Shown: positions 49,948 to 57,754 of the stretch, one piece after another
Layout: the number at the start of each line of letters is the position of its first letter
How positions within the stretch are numbered: the stretch's first letter is position 1
Source: Mesorhizobium tamadayense
Lineage (GTDB): Bacteria > Pseudomonadota > Alphaproteobacteria > Rhizobiales > Rhizobiaceae
NCBI RefSeq assembly: GCF_003863365.1
Contig: NZ_RQXT01000004.1
Coordinates: 162,527-226,526, forward strand
Direction: 5' to 3'
Length of the DNA: 64,000 nt
Translations under genes and position numbers: made by a program
The notes under the pieces: model-generated
What the model was told of the DNA's origin: nothing
The model's database searches: none
What the model saw: the letters and a program-made list of their open reading frames with translations, nothing else

Positions 49948-50733
49948 ATGCGCATTGATTTGTCCCCCACCAGTTGGGGCAGGGTCGTGCTGGTCACCGT
50001 CGCCGGCACGGCATTCTTCATTGCCGCGGCCTTCTTCGTCGATTCCTTCAACTTTCCCTCGCTGTCGCCTGACGCGTTGCTCTGGGCCAAGCTCACGGAC
50101 CTGTTCCTGCCGCTTGTCCTTGGCGGCTCCTTCCTGCTCTTCCTGATGTGGAAAATGCGCCAGCTGGCCGTCGCCCAGAAGGAGCTCAGCATCGTCGCCG
50201 CGACCGACAGTCTGACGGCAGTCTTTAATCGGGGCGCCTTCTCGATGCTGGTCGAGGCCTATCTCGACCAGGCCCGCAGCCGCGCCGCCGCCGATGCCGG
50301 CGCGCTGCTGATCGTCGATGCCGATCATTTCAAGTCGATCAACGACCGTCTCGGCCACGATTGCGGCGACCAGGCGCTGAAGTTGATCGCCAGGACGATC
50401 CAGGGCCAGCTCCACCGCGCCGACATCGTCGGACGCATCGGAGGCGAGGAATTCGCGGTTTTCCTTCCGGGCGCCGACGCGACGCGCTCCTTCCTGGTCG
50501 CCGAGTCAATCCGGCTGCGCATCCGCGAGGCCGAGTTCACGCCGGGCGGACAGCCATGCCCGCTCTCGGTCAGCATCGGCGGCATCGCCTTCAACGGACC
50601 CACCACCTATCACGACATGTTCCAGGTCGCCGACAGGCATCTCTACAAGGCGAAGTCGAACGGACGCGACCAGGTGAGCTTCGAAAGCCCGCGCAGCGCG
50701 CTATCCGGCGAGGCCGCCAACACGTTCCATTAA
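49948..50733 (+). CDS. Diguanylate cyclase (GGDEF domain) with two membrane helices
   Basis: ATG 49948 gives 261 residues. Two hydrophobic helices (about 13-33 and 48-68) enclose a short periplasmic loop. The GGDEF domain follows from about residue 80 with D-S-L-T-A-V-F-N-R-G-A-F, D-A-D-H-F-K-S-I-N-D-R-L-G-H and the signature G-G-E-E-F, an active variant. A cytoplasmic R-x2-D inhibitory site is not obvious. It should make cyclic di-GMP from two GTP in response to an unknown membrane signal. No EAL partner is encoded nearby. Confidence 0.9.
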   Translation: MRIDLSPTSWGRVVLVTVAGTAFFIAAAFFVDSFNFPSLSPDALLWAKLTDLFLPLVLGGSFLLFLMWKMRQLAVAQKELSIVAATDSLTAVFNRGAFSMLVEAYLDQARSRAAADAGALLIVDADHFKSINDRLGHDCGDQALKLIARTIQGQLHRADIVGRIGGEEFAVFLPGADATRSFLVAESIRLRIREAEFTPGGQPCPLSVSIGGIAFNGPTTYHDMFQVADRHLYKAKSNGRDQVSFESPRSALSGEAANTFH

Positions 50734-50745
50734 GGCTGAACGCTC

Positions 50746-51165
50746 TCACCGGTGGCTGCGGTTGAGCAGCGGCCGATGCTGGCGGATCAGCTGGCGCTCG
50801 ACGTCGAGACAGGGCCTGATCGGGCCCGCCGCCGTCAATGTCGGCTCAGGCTGATGGACAACCGCCGTCAGCGTGCCATGCGCGGTGAGCAGGCCCAGCC
50901 ACTTCAACGCTTCCCATTTCGGCGTCGCGCCGCCGCGTCCGGCCAGGCTCCGGTTGATGTATCCGGGATAGGAGAGCAGGTGCTTTCCCGCCGATGAGCC
51001 GCAGGTGCCGATCCTGACCGGCTTGCCATTGGCGGTGATCCAGGCATAGACGGCATCGCCGAGCTCGCACACCTTCTGGTCGGTTATCATGACACGGATC
51101 GAGGACTTGTCACGGGCAAGCCTCATTTCCGCCGCCGGCTTGAACTTGTCGCGATCGAGAAACAT
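50746..51165 (-). CDS. Hypothetical protein with GIY-YIG-like pattern
   Basis: ATG 51165 is preceded by GGGGG and gives 139 residues; 51189 is an alternative. V-Y-A-W-I-T-A-N-G-K-P-V-R-I-G-T-C-G near residue 40 resembles the (G/V)-(I/V)-Y...(Y/R)-I-G strand pair of GIY-YIG nucleases. The C-terminal L-D-V-E-R-Q-L-I-R-Q-H-R-P-L-L-N resembles the E-x-x-L-I...P-x-L-N end that carries the metal-binding Glu. The first Tyr pair is incomplete, so activity is uncertain. Three 30-bp tandem repeats lie just upstream (51211-51294). Confidence 0.5.
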   Translation of the reverse strand: MFLDRDKFKPAAEMRLARDKSSIRVMITDQKVCELGDAVYAWITANGKPVRIGTCGSSAGKHLLSYPGYINRSLAGRGGATPKWEALKWLGLLTAHGTLTAVVHQPEPTLTAAGPIRPCLDVERQLIRQHRPLLNRSHR

Positions 51166-51210
51166 CGGCCCCCTGCTGCCTGTCCGCAAACCTGCATAGG
51201 GAAGGCGAGT

Positions 51211-51294
51211 GTTCTGTGCGGTGTTTCACGCAACGGGCTGTTTCTGTGCGACGTTTCACGCGGCGGCCTGTTCTATGCGATGTCTCACGCAGCT
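51211..51294. repeat. Three tandem repeats of about 30 bp
   Basis: GTTCTGTGCGGTGTTTCACG (from 51211), TTCTGTGCGACGTTTCACGC (from 51242) and TTCTATGCGATGTCTCACGC (from 51271) begin three direct repeats with periods of 30 and 29 bp. They lie upstream of the minus-strand gene at 50746-51165. A tandem binding site for a regulator is possible; they are contiguous, with no spacers. Confidence 0.7.
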
Positions 51295-51355
51295 CCGGGA
51301 AAGTTTCGCGCAGTCCGGCCGAGGCGGCGGCAGGCAGTCGGAAGGCTAGGTGGTA

Positions 51356-51393
51356 CGAAAAAACCCGCCCGAGACCTCTCTCAGCCGGGTTTG
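51356..51393 (-). terminator. Terminator of the DUF982 gene
   Basis: On the minus strand AAACCCGGC (51392-51384) pairs with G-rich GCGGGTTT (51368-51361), followed by a T-run reaching 51356. It lies about 40 bp beyond the stop codon of the DUF982 gene. Confidence 0.75.
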
Positions 51394-51430
51394 TCCAGGC
51401 CTCTGTCGACCGCGCCGGGGCCGGCTGATC

Positions 51431-51733
51431 TCAGGCGGCGAAGCCGCTCTGGCCGCGCGCGACCGGTTTCACCGAGACGGTCGGCTGATCCTGCGGCCAT
51501 ACGATGCCAGCCGTCACCGCGAAGGCGATCAGCGTGTCGCGCGCTGCTTCGGCGGAGATTTCTCCGGCCCGCGCGGCCTCGCAGGCCTTCACTGCCGCCC
51601 CGTAGCTTACCCGTCGGCGCGACGGCGGGAATTCGGTCAGGAACTCATGCATGTCGGACAACGAGGCGATCATGCGCTTGTGGCCGCCGCCGACGCTGAC
51701 CGCGACGGGGGTGAAAAGCATCCTGTCGTGCAT
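51431..51733 (-). CDS. DUF982 family protein
   Basis: A 100-residue protein from ATG 51733. It follows the DUF982 pattern: F-T-P-V-A-V-S-V-G-G-G-H-K-R-M-I-A-S near residue 7, then Y-G-A-A-V-K-A-C-E-A-A-R-A-G near residue 44 and A-R-D-T-L-I-A-F-A-V-T-A-G-I near residue 63. These small proteins are abundant in rhizobia, often in many copies and often plasmid-borne, with no known activity. It stands alone between a terminator and 180 bp of non-coding DNA. Confidence 0.82.
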   Translation of the reverse strand: MHDRMLFTPVAVSVGGGHKRMIASLSDMHEFLTEFPPSRRRVSYGAAVKACEAARAGEISAEAARDTLIAFAVTAGIVWPQDQPTVSVKPVARGQSGFAA

Positions 51734-51912
51734 TTAGACCTCTCGAGCTGGGGTGAAGGATCGCGGAGCAGCCATCCTTCAGTCTTGGGGTAGGACTGGG
51801 GTAGGACGCCTCACAACGCGCCTTGCGGTGCGAGGTTCCATGTTCGGGAACCTTATTGCGCCGGCCTGCCCGAAGGCGGCCGTTCCGAGCCGGCGCGGGC
51901 CGTCAGCCAGCC

Positions 51913-52230
51913 TCACCAGCCTCTATGCCAGCCGCAGCTCCAGACTCTCTTCACGACCCAGTGGTGATGGTGCCAGCGTCTGTGCACCCTGACATAGCAG
52001 CGGTCGCGATCGTGATGACGCCAATAGCGCCGATGCTCGCCGTAGTCGCGCATGCCATAGTGATGACGGCGCCAGGAGTAATCATCGTCATACCGGTGAC
52101 GGCGCCAGTAGTAGTCGTCGTCGTACCGGCCGTTATCGGTGGTGATCGTCAGGCTTACCGCCTGCGCCGGAACCGCCATCGGTGTCAGAGTGGACACACC
52201 AAGCATAGCGGCGAGGATCAGATTTCTCAT
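51913..52230 (-). CDS. Small secreted His/Arg/Tyr/Asp-rich protein
   Basis: ATG 52230 has GGAGGCGGAG directly upstream and gives 105 residues. The signal peptide ends near P-A-Q-A. The mature part is extremely rich in His, Arg, Tyr, Asp and Trp (R-Y-D-D-D-Y-Y-W-R-R-H-R-Y-D-D-D-Y and W-H-H-H-H-W). The repeated Y-D-D-D-Y-x-W-R-R-H looks like a short duplication. Two Cys lie in D-R-C-Y-V and W-S-C-G-W. Metal binding is plausible from composition, but no family function is known. Confidence 0.7.
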   Translation of the reverse strand: MRNLILAAMLGVSTLTPMAVPAQAVSLTITTDNGRYDDDYYWRRHRYDDDYSWRRHHYGMRDYGEHRRYWRHHDRDRCYVRVHRRWHHHHWVVKRVWSCGWHRGW

Positions 52231-52366
52231 CTCCGCCTCCTTTTCATCAGGATTTGCTAAAGAAAACCCGTTTCGCGGTAGAAAGTTCCCACCGGCCACA
52301 CAGGCGAAGCCCGACGGACCCGCCCCGCCGTCGATTTCCGGACCCGGCCGCGAGCGCGGATGCGGC

Positions 52367-54448
52367 CTATTTCCACATGCCGCGCATGCGCGCGCCGAGA
52401 TCGACCTTGACGCCCGGCCTTTGGCGCGGGTCGTCCTTGATGGCCGCGCTTGCCCACGACTTCTGCTCAAAGGCCGACAGCATCGAAGCCGGGATGAAGC
52501 GGGTGCGCGAGGCATAGACATGGCGGTCGCCGCGCGTCGGCTGGTTGTGCGGGTAGAAGCGCTGCGGCACCACCAGATGCAGGCTGTCTTTGGCCCGCGT
52601 CATCGCCACATAGAGCAGCCGGCGCTCCTCCTCGATGTCCTCCTTGGTGCCGACGCCGAGGTCGGCCGGGATGCAGCCGTCGACGGTATTTAGCACGAAG
52701 ACGTTCTTCCATTCCTGGCCCTTGGCCGAATGGATGGTCGACAGGATGAGGTAATCCTCGTCGCGATGCGGCGGCCCGGCCTGGTCGCTGGTGGCGTCGG
52801 GCGGATCGAGCGTCAGTTCAGTCAGGAAACGCTCGCGCGACGGATAGCCCGACGCGATCTGCTCGAGTTGCAGAAGGTCGGCCCGGCGCGTGATCGCATC
52901 CTCATGGATGCGTTCGAGATGCGGCTCGTACCAGAGCCTGACCCGTTCGAGGTCGGCCGGCCATTTCGGGCCGGTGCGCAGCCCGGTGTAGATGTCGAGG
53001 AAGACCGGCCAGTCTTCAGCCGCACGCTGCGGCGGCCGGAAGCGGGCTAGGCCCAGCGTCTCGTCCAGAGACGTCGCCATCGCCTCGACGATTTGCGAGG
53101 CGGCCGAAGGCCCGATCCCCGGCATAAGCTGCAGCACGCGAAAACCGGCGACGCGGTCGCGCGGGTTCTCGGCAAAGCGCAGCATCGCCAGCAGGTCCTT
53201 GACATGGGCGGCGTCGAGGAATTTCAGCCCGCCGAATTTCACGAAGGGGATGTTGCGGCGCGTGAGCTCCACCTCCAGCGGCCCGCTGTGGTGCGAGGCG
53301 CGGAAGAGCACGGCTTGCGCCTTCAGCGCCGTGCCGGCCTCGCGTTCGGCAAGGATCGCCTGGCAGACATAATTGGCCTGCTCGCCCTCGTCGCGCACGC
53401 TGACCAGTTGCGGCTTGTGCGACGACCTGCGCTCTGTCCACAGGTTCTTGGTGAAGCGCTCGCTTGCCTCGCCGATCACCTGGTTGGCGGCCGCAAGGAT
53501 CGTCTCGGTCGAGCGGTAGTTGCGCTCCAGCATGACGATCTCGGCGCCTTGCGCGAACTGTTTTGGGAAATCGAGGATGTTGCGCACTTCCGCGGCGCGG
53601 AACGAATAGATCGACTGCGCGTCGTCGCCGACCACGGTAAGGCCGGCGCCGTCCGGCTTCAGCGCGGTGAGGATCGAGGCCTGCAGCCGGTTGGTGTCCT
53701 GGTATTCGTCGACCAGCACATGGTCGAAGCGGGAACCGAGGTGAGCGGCGATCTCCGGCTCGGCCGCCATCTGCGCCCAGTAGAGCAGCAGGTCGTCGTA
53801 ATCGAGCACGTTCTGTGCCTGCTTGGCCTCGACGTAAGCCGCGAACAGCTCCTTGAGCTGTTCTGCCCATCCTGAGCACCAGGGAAATGCCGCGCCAAGC
53901 ACCTCGCCAAGCGGCGCCTGCGCATTCACCGCCCGCGAATAGATCTGCAGGCAGGTGCCTTTGGTCGGAAAGCGGCTTTCGGTCTTGGAAAACCCGAGCT
54001 CGTGGCGGGCGAGGTTCATCAGGTCGGCCGAATCCTCGCGGTCATGGATGGTGAAGGCGGGATCGAGGCCGATCTGCTCGGCATAGTCGCGCAAGAGTCT
54101 GGCGCCAATGCCGTGGAAGGTGCCGGCCCAGGCGAGTGCGTCGGCGATGATTGCGGCATCGCGGCCCAGCACCTCGCCGGCGATGCGCTCGACGCGCTTG
54201 GCCATTTCTGACGCCGCGCGGCGCGAAAAGGTCATCAGCAGGATGCGGCGCGGGTCGGCGCCCTTGACGATGAGGTGCGCGACGCGATGCGCCAGCGTGT
54301 TGGTCTTGCCGGAGCCGGCGCCGGCGATCACCAGCAGAGGTGCTGCCACCTTGCCGTCGCCATGCACCACCGCCAGCCGCTGCTCGTCATTTAGCCGGGC
54401 AAGATAGGCGGGAGCTTCGAAGGACGAATCACGAGCGGCGATGTTCAT
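52367..54448 (-). CDS. UvrD/PcrA-family ATP-dependent DNA helicase (SF1A)
   Basis: A 693-residue protein from ATG 54448. L-N-D-E-Q-R-L-A-V (Q motif) and I-A-G-A-G-S-G-K-T-N-T-L (motif I) open the helicase. T-F-S-R-R-A-A (Ia), V-L-V-D-E-Y-Q-D-T-N (II), V-G-D-D-A-Q-S-I-Y-S-F-R (III), L-E-R-N-Y-R-S (IV), T-I-H-S-A-K-G-Q-E-W (V) and L-L-Y-V-A-M-T-R-A (VI) follow in order. It is a 3'-5' helicase, distinct from the main chromosomal UvrD by its diverged 2B region and shorter tail. It is a second UvrD-type helicase in most rhizobia; partners unknown. Confidence 0.9.
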   Translation of the reverse strand: MNIAARDSSFEAPAYLARLNDEQRLAVVHGDGKVAAPLLVIAGAGSGKTNTLAHRVAHLIVKGADPRRILLMTFSRRAASEMAKRVERIAGEVLGRDAAIIADALAWAGTFHGIGARLLRDYAEQIGLDPAFTIHDREDSADLMNLARHELGFSKTESRFPTKGTCLQIYSRAVNAQAPLGEVLGAAFPWCSGWAEQLKELFAAYVEAKQAQNVLDYDDLLLYWAQMAAEPEIAAHLGSRFDHVLVDEYQDTNRLQASILTALKPDGAGLTVVGDDAQSIYSFRAAEVRNILDFPKQFAQGAEIVMLERNYRSTETILAAANQVIGEASERFTKNLWTERRSSHKPQLVSVRDEGEQANYVCQAILAEREAGTALKAQAVLFRASHHSGPLEVELTRRNIPFVKFGGLKFLDAAHVKDLLAMLRFAENPRDRVAGFRVLQLMPGIGPSAASQIVEAMATSLDETLGLARFRPPQRAAEDWPVFLDIYTGLRTGPKWPADLERVRLWYEPHLERIHEDAITRRADLLQLEQIASGYPSRERFLTELTLDPPDATSDQAGPPHRDEDYLILSTIHSAKGQEWKNVFVLNTVDGCIPADLGVGTKEDIEEERRLLYVAMTRAKDSLHLVVPQRFYPHNQPTRGDRHVYASRTRFIPASMLSAFEQKSWASAAIKDDPRQRPGVKVDLGARMRGMWK

Positions 54449-54804
54449 CGCCCATCAAGCATCGTTTCCGCTTTGTTCGCAACGGGGGCGCAGCCAATCT
54501 CCCCGTGTGGGGAGATGCCCAGCAGGGCAGAGGGGCGCGAAGGATCGCCTTCGTCCTAGAGCGGAGCAAGGAGCGAAGCGACGCGCGCAGACACCTAGGA
54601 TCCATATCGTTACTTTCGAGCGCCGCAACGGTGCAGATCTCCTGATCTGTCGCATTCTTCGGCAAGCGTCACACAGGATCCTCGGGGTCACAGCCCGAGG
54701 ACGAAGCGCCGGCGGAGGCGGAGAACCAGGTGTTGAAGCGCCGGCGGGACAGCGCCCCCTCTGGCTTGGCCAGCCATCTCCTTCGAGGGGGAGATCGACT
54801 GTAG
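54449..54804. repeat. Repeat-filled intergenic region (palindromic and GGATCC mosaic copies)
   Basis: No gene is supported in these 355 bp. A palindromic copy (ATCTCCCCGTGTGGGGAGAT) lies at 54496-54540, a GGATCC mosaic copy at about 54553-54712 (GGAGCAAGGAGCGAAGCGACGC, CCTAGGATCCATATCG, AGGATCCTCGGG), and a reversed palindromic copy at 54750-54798. Three repeat units end to end show repeated use of the same gap as a landing place. Unlike the copies at 41362 and 55606, this mosaic unit has ATAT in place of ATGCC after GGATCC. Confidence 0.75.
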
Positions 54805-54972
54805 CTACCTTTTCGGCTCCACCCCCATCGCCGCCGACTGGCGCCGGAGCGCGCGCCTTTCATCTCCGGGCATGTCCAGCGGGGCGACATCGCCGGGTAT
54901 TTCCTCGATGATCCTCATCGTGACGCGATAGGCCGTGTAGGCGAACAGGCCGACAAGCAGCAGACGGATCAT
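54805..54972 (-). CDS. Small membrane protein
   Basis: ATG 54972 has GAGGAG six bases upstream (ATG 54978 overlaps it), giving 55 residues. A single membrane helix (M-I-R-L-L-L-V-G-L-F-A-Y-T-A-Y-R-V) is followed by an acidic then basic tail (D-V-A-P-L-D-M-P-G-D-E-R-R-A-L-R-R). This pattern recurs in small rhizobial proteins. Function unknown. It is divergent from the lipoprotein gene at 55115, with a 142-bp gap holding both promoters. Confidence 0.55.
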   Translation of the reverse strand: MIRLLLVGLFAYTAYRVTMRIIEEIPGDVAPLDMPGDERRALRRQSAAMGVEPKR

Positions 54973-55114
54973 GACCATCTCCTCGTGCGGTTCGATCGAT
55001 TTCAACCGGACAAGAGGCCGGTTGGTTCCCGCCCGCCCACGCAACCAAACCGCCGCCGCCTCGTTTGCCCGAAGAAAGGGGCGCCATGGAAGGGGAAATC
55101 GAGAGGAGGTCGTC

Positions 55115-55288
55115 ATGAAGAAGCTTCCTGTGCTGCTGGCTCTCGCGGCAGGGCTCGCGCTCGCCGCCTGCGACAACAGCGTGCCGCCCACCAAGGCGCC
55201 TGCCGACCAGAACCCGCAGGTCGACAAGAACCCGGTGCCGAAATCGACCACCGGCGGCGACCAGCAGGGCACACCGCCGGCGCAGTGA
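55115..55288 (+). CDS. Small lipoprotein
   Basis: ATG 55115 follows GAGAGGAGG and gives 57 residues. The signal is MKKLPVLLALAAGLALAA with an ideal lipobox L-A-A-C at residues 16-19, so the Cys would be lipid-modified after cleavage. The mature 39 residues are polar, Pro/Gln/Asp-rich and probably extended (P-P-T-K-A-P-A-D-Q-N-P-Q-V-D-K). Small lipoproteins of this size are common in alphaproteobacteria; none has a known role that I can assign here. Confidence 0.75.
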   Translation: MKKLPVLLALAAGLALAACDNSVPPTKAPADQNPQVDKNPVPKSTTGGDQQGTPPAQ

Positions 55289-55839
55289 CGGCGCCGAAGC
55301 GGGCAGGATGCTCGGCCCGGAAACAGGCGGGATTGGGAAATGAAGCGGCGCCGCTACAGAAGAAGGCCGGCGCTGCTTGGGAGGAAGCTGAAAGCGCCGG
55401 CCAAGCGGGAAATCAGGCCCGCCGCACAACAAACGATAGCTGAGTCTTTGCGTTGCGTCATTGTTCGAATGAGTACAGTCGTTTGATCATCCACAGACTG
55501 TTGTTCAAGAGGTTGATTGATCCTAGCACAGAAATTTTGACCGGTCGGCTATGCTTGCGTTGGCAGGTCGCATGCCTTGGCGATTGGCCGAAACCCCATC
55601 GCGATCGTTCCTTGGGCGGAGCGGGAAGCGAAGCGTACCGCGTAGACCCAAGGATCCATGCCGTGATTTCGGAGCGTCTCTGCGATGCAGAATTCGCCCC
55701 GCTGCACCCTTCGATCAAGGTCACAGGATCCCAGGGTCTCCGCGACGGAGCTTCGCTCCTGCTTCGCCCTAGGATGACGAGTTGGAGAGGCTTCAGCCCG
55801 CGCTTGCGCTGATTTCACGGAAAAGGCTCACGGATTGCG
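55289..55839. other. Intergenic region with an intact GGATCC mosaic repeat at 55606-55788
   Basis: The first 300 bp show no convincing gene; an open frame after the lipoprotein has coding-like GC bias but no signal or domain. From 55606 a mosaic repeat is complete: GGGCGGAGCGGGAAGCGAAGCG, AAGGATCCATGCCGTGATTT (55646-55665), CAGAATTCGCCCCGC, GTCACAGGATCCCAGGG, and GACGGAGCTTCGCTCCTGCTTCGCCC...AGGATGACGAG. It gives the uninterrupted form of the sequence that IS110 split at 41415/42527. Confidence 0.75.
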
Positions 55840-56808
55840 CTAGGCCATCGCCGCCCGCTTCACCGGTATGCCCTCGATCTCCAGGTCCAACTGGCGTTGC
55901 GTCAGCGCCGCCTCGGCCATGATCCACTGCTTGAACAACTCCACCTTGCGCGCGCCGAGCGCCTTGATGGGGCTGACGAAATACCAGCCGGCGGTGTTGG
56001 GGTGGTGCACGGCGAAGGGCGCCACCAGCCGCTCGGCGCGGATGTCGCTCGCCATATAGGCGCGGTTGGCGACGGCAAAGCCCATGCCGGCGTTGGCCGC
56101 CTCGTAGGACATCATGCAGGAATCGAGATAGATGCTCCTGGTTTCGCCCAGCACGAAGCTGGCGCCGGCAAAGCCCAGCCACGACTGCCAGTTCTGGGTG
56201 CAGGTGTCGGAGTGGAGCAGGGTGAAGTGCTTGAGGTCCTCGGGCGTCACCTTGGACATCGGCTTGTCGCCCAGCACCTCGTGGAACAGCTTGCGGCTGC
56301 ACACCGGCGTCAGGTCCTCCTTGAACAACAGCTCGCAATTGAGGCCGGGGAAGTCGCCGTCGCCATAGCGGATCTCGAGATCGTATTCGGAGGCCGAGAA
56401 TTCATGCGTGGCATAGGAGGTCGAGACCCGCATCTCGATGTCCCGATACTGCCGCTGGAAAGTGGCAAGGCGCGGAAACAGCCAGCGCGCCGCGAAGGTC
56501 GGCAGCACGCAGATCTTGAGCACATGCGCCTGGGATTGCCCGGTGGCCTCCATGCTGGCCGCCACGATCCGCTCCAGAGCCTCGCGCACGCGCGCCACAT
56601 AGGTTTCGCCTTCCGGCGTCAACGACACCGCATTGCCGCCGCGCTGGAAGATCTTGAAGCGCAGCTGGTCCTCCAGGCTCTTCACCCGCTGGCTGACGGC
56701 GGATGCAGTGATGAACTGCTCCTCGCCGGCGCGCGTGAAATTGCGGTGCCTGGCGGCACTTTCGACAATTTTCAGCGAGTTTAGGTTGACCTGACTGAGC
56801 AGACGCAC
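55840..56808 (-). CDS. LysR family transcriptional regulator (GcvA-like)
   Basis: A 322-residue protein from ATG 56808. Residues 8-66 form the LysR winged helix (L-N-S-L-K-I-V-E-S-A-A-R-H-R-N-F-T-R-A, then A-S-A-V-S-Q-R-V-K-S-L-E), with H-R-N-F-T-R-A typical of the GcvA group. The rest is the two-lobed effector domain, with Y-D-L-E-I-R-Y-G-D-G and L-H-S-D-T near the sugar/acid-binding cleft. It is divergent from the oxygenase-exporter pair at 56921-58902 across 112 bp and most likely activates it. A metabolite of that pathway would be the natural effector. Confidence 0.88.
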   Translation of the reverse strand: MRLLSQVNLNSLKIVESAARHRNFTRAGEEQFITASAVSQRVKSLEDQLRFKIFQRGGNAVSLTPEGETYVARVREALERIVAASMEATGQSQAHVLKICVLPTFAARWLFPRLATFQRQYRDIEMRVSTSYATHEFSASEYDLEIRYGDGDFPGLNCELLFKEDLTPVCSRKLFHEVLGDKPMSKVTPEDLKHFTLLHSDTCTQNWQSWLGFAGASFVLGETRSIYLDSCMMSYEAANAGMGFAVANRAYMASDIRAERLVAPFAVHHPNTAGWYFVSPIKALGARKVELFKQWIMAEAALTQRQLDLEIEGIPVKRAAMA

Positions 56809-56920
56809 CGGGTTTGGACCTTAAGCTGGGCTTACGCTAGCACCAGCATTCCTAAATTTACAGGGGCAGGGGTGTTAATCGACTGTTTACCAAGTGTTGC
56901 CCCCATCTTGGAGAAGTAGA

Positions 56921-57754
56921 ATGAACGCCCATACGATCCCCGAACTGCGCTATGCGATGAGCCGTGAAGCCATCATCGGCCATGATACGGCGTGGAAAGT
57001 GTCGAGGTTCGGCGTCGCCCAGTATCTTCACGGCTACGATCCGCAACTGCTTGCCGCGATCGAGGAGGCCGCGCTGAAGCTCAAGGCCAGCCATGCCGTG
57101 CACAAGCATCTCGACCTCACCTTCATCACCGGCGCCGACCGCTACATTCCGGAGATCAAGGAGCTGGTCAACGACAAGCTGCGACTGGAACGGCTGTCCG
57201 ACATGATGGGCACCAAGCTCGAACCCTATCCGCTGTCGATCGTCGGCTCGACCGTCACCTTCATGAGCCCCAAGGATGGCGCCGTCGAATGGCACTGTGA
57301 CGGCGTTCCGGTGACGGAGCTCATTCCGCTGTCGATCAGCGATCCCCTGATCGGCGGTCATCTTGAAATCTATTGCGACGATTCTGAGACCGGCCGCGCC
57401 ATCCTCGAATCAGGCCGCGACCTGCCGCGCAACAAGGTTATTCGCATCGACCACAAGATGAATTACGCCACGCTCGGCCAGTTCCTCGGCGTGCTCCATC
57501 GCACCGCGCCGATCCAACTCGGCTCGCGCATCACCCTGGTGCTCAACCAGCGTTCGGTGGCCAAGCCCTATGTCGACGACAACCGCATGTTCTACCTCGC
57601 CGCCGACAACGACCAGGATCGCACCTGGGTGAACGAGCTGGCCGACGACGTCTGGACGAACCAGCTGCCGGCCTATCGCCGCTATGCCGAAGAGCATCCC
57701 GTGCCGAAGCCGGCTGCCGAGCCGGTCCCCGGCGGAGTCAGGGAATCGTGGTAG
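56921..57754 (+). CDS. 2-oxoglutarate/Fe(II) dioxygenase-like protein
   Basis: ATG 56921 gives 277 residues. A double-stranded beta-helix iron site is suggested by W-H-C-D-G near residue 126 (H-x-D) and a distal V-L-H-R-T-A-P near residue 193. R-I-T-L-V-L-N-Q-R follows, where an Arg would bind 2-oxoglutarate. G-G-H-L-E-I-Y between them fits the jelly-roll strand. The N-terminal 100 residues are helical. Enzymes of this shape hydroxylate amino acids or prolyl side chains. It is followed by an EamA exporter that overlaps its stop, so the product may be exported. Substrate unknown. Confidence 0.7.
   Translation: MNAHTIPELRYAMSREAIIGHDTAWKVSRFGVAQYLHGYDPQLLAAIEEAALKLKASHAVHKHLDLTFITGADRYIPEIKELVNDKLRLERLSDMMGTKLEPYPLSIVGSTVTFMSPKDGAVEWHCDGVPVTELIPLSISDPLIGGHLEIYCDDSETGRAILESGRDLPRNKVIRIDHKMNYATLGQFLGVLHRTAPIQLGSRITLVLNQRSVAKPYVDDNRMFYLAADNDQDRTWVNELADDVWTNQLPAYRRYAEEHPVPKPAAEPVPGGVRESW

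Noticed and set aside
51211..51294. Possible CRISPR array
   Set aside because: The three repeats are contiguous and imperfect with no spacers, and no cas gene is present.
55289..55443. Continuation of a coding frame after the small lipoprotein
   Set aside because: The frame is basic, Gly/Ala/Gln-rich and lacks a start site or domain; the lipoprotein stop at 55288 is clean.
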